This document shows positions 63,442-64,000 of a stretch of DNA of 64,000 bases, one piece after another. The DNA is from Centrapalus pauciflorus (lineage: Eukaryota; Streptophyta; Magnoliopsida; Asterales; Asteraceae): positions 3,042,501 to 3,106,500 of the forward strand of contig JAANYP010003248.1 of the NCBI GenBank assembly GCA_020465985.1. The letters are read 5' to 3'. A program made the position numbers and the translations under genes. The notes under the pieces are model-generated. The model saw nothing but the letters and a program-made list of their open reading frames with translations. It did no database searches and was not told where the DNA came from. Position 1 is the stretch's first letter. Every line of letters begins with the position of its first letter.

Positions 63442-63654
63442 TTTTATTTTAATAGAAAAAAGTCGTTTTATAATAACTCGTCGACTCGACTATGATGACA
63501 TGATTGGCTTATTAAATTGAACCTATTAAAAAAACAATGTAGTCCTTCTTTAATAAATGACATAGCACTCTTGAATCTTGCTATTATGGTGATTAGTATT
63601 TGAGTTTGGGAAATGTCGAACCTCTTAATAAGCAATAATATGTAGAACTAACGA

Positions 63655-63885
63655 TGTGTCCATTTGGTGGAAAGGAAATTATAGATAGGAAAAGAATAGA
63701 ATGGAAAGGATGATAAACATTTCCATCCTTTTCTCTCTGATATTGGAAGGAAGAATACTAAGCAAAATCTATCTGATTTTCATCATTTTCCTTCCTTAAA
63801 TGAAGTTATGGAACACGACAGATTTATATTTCATTCCAATTTCATTCCTTTCTCTCGTTAAGTGAGGTTGTGGAACACTAGCGTG
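63655..63885. mobile_element. MITE-like inverted-repeat stretch near the window end
   Basis: The left part is rich in GGAAAGGAAAT / GGAAAGGATG; the right part has ATTTCATTCCTTTC and CTTCCTT, with a repeated word GAAGTTATGGAACAC / GAGGTTGTGGAACAC. Ends are not resolved. Confidence 0.4.
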
Positions 63886-64000
63886 TTTGGCAAAAATCAC
63901 TTGAATGCTTCAGCGTTTAGCTGTTATTTTTTTAAACGTGTGGGTTTAAATGTCTGTTTGAATGAAAGATGTTGAGCTTTTGAATTGAAAATATAGCTTT

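Overview
This is an AT-rich nuclear segment of a flowering plant, almost certainly a eudicot. All genes have plant-type introns and encode plant protein families: GSK3/Shaggy-like kinase, DRH1-type WW-DEAD-box helicase and plastid phosphate translocator. The space between genes is filled with small inverted-repeat transposons, LTR fragments and microsatellites. An asterid or Asteraceae source is possible, but the sequence alone does not settle it.

Layout: (1) 393-3161 (+), the last two recognisable exons of a gene I cannot name. (2) 3850-5092, a GC-richer block that looks like a solo LTR. (3) 6040-13830 and 18965-25650, a direct segmental duplication. Each unit carries a complete 12-exon group-I GSK3/Shaggy-like kinase (410 aa, CDS 9772-13506 and 22019-25325), its 5'-UTR exon and a long leader intron. 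(4) 13830-18965, the spacer between the units, containing a 1.16 kb Mutator-like fold-back element with a perfect 9-bp target duplication. (5) 25650-28800, intergenic. (6) 28900-36031 (+), a DRH1/RH14-type DEAD-box RNA helicase with an N-terminal WW domain, whose leader intron holds a triplicated block. (7) 36815-41140 (-), a nine-exon plastid phosphoenolpyruvate/phosphate translocator convergent with the helicase; its first intron is loaded with transposons. (8) 41580-45880, two long fold-back elements and a MULE-type MITE. (9) 46160-49958 (+), an eight-coding-exon multi-pass membrane protein of the plant rolling-stone/FAR-17a-like type, with a short strong-context uORF in its probable leader. 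(10) 50050-64000, apparently gene-free: microsatellite-bracketed fold-back elements, a degenerate LINE and several MITEs.

The genes look like independent housekeeping or regulatory loci rather than a pathway cluster. The main points of interest are the recent kinase duplication, with a GT-to-GC splice-donor change in the downstream copy, and a group of inverted-repeat elements whose two outer ends both merge into microsatellites. I found no tRNA or rRNA gene, CRISPR array or viral gene. Exon boundaries were read by eye from splice consensus, reading frame and remembered family sequence; no alignment or transcript data were used.
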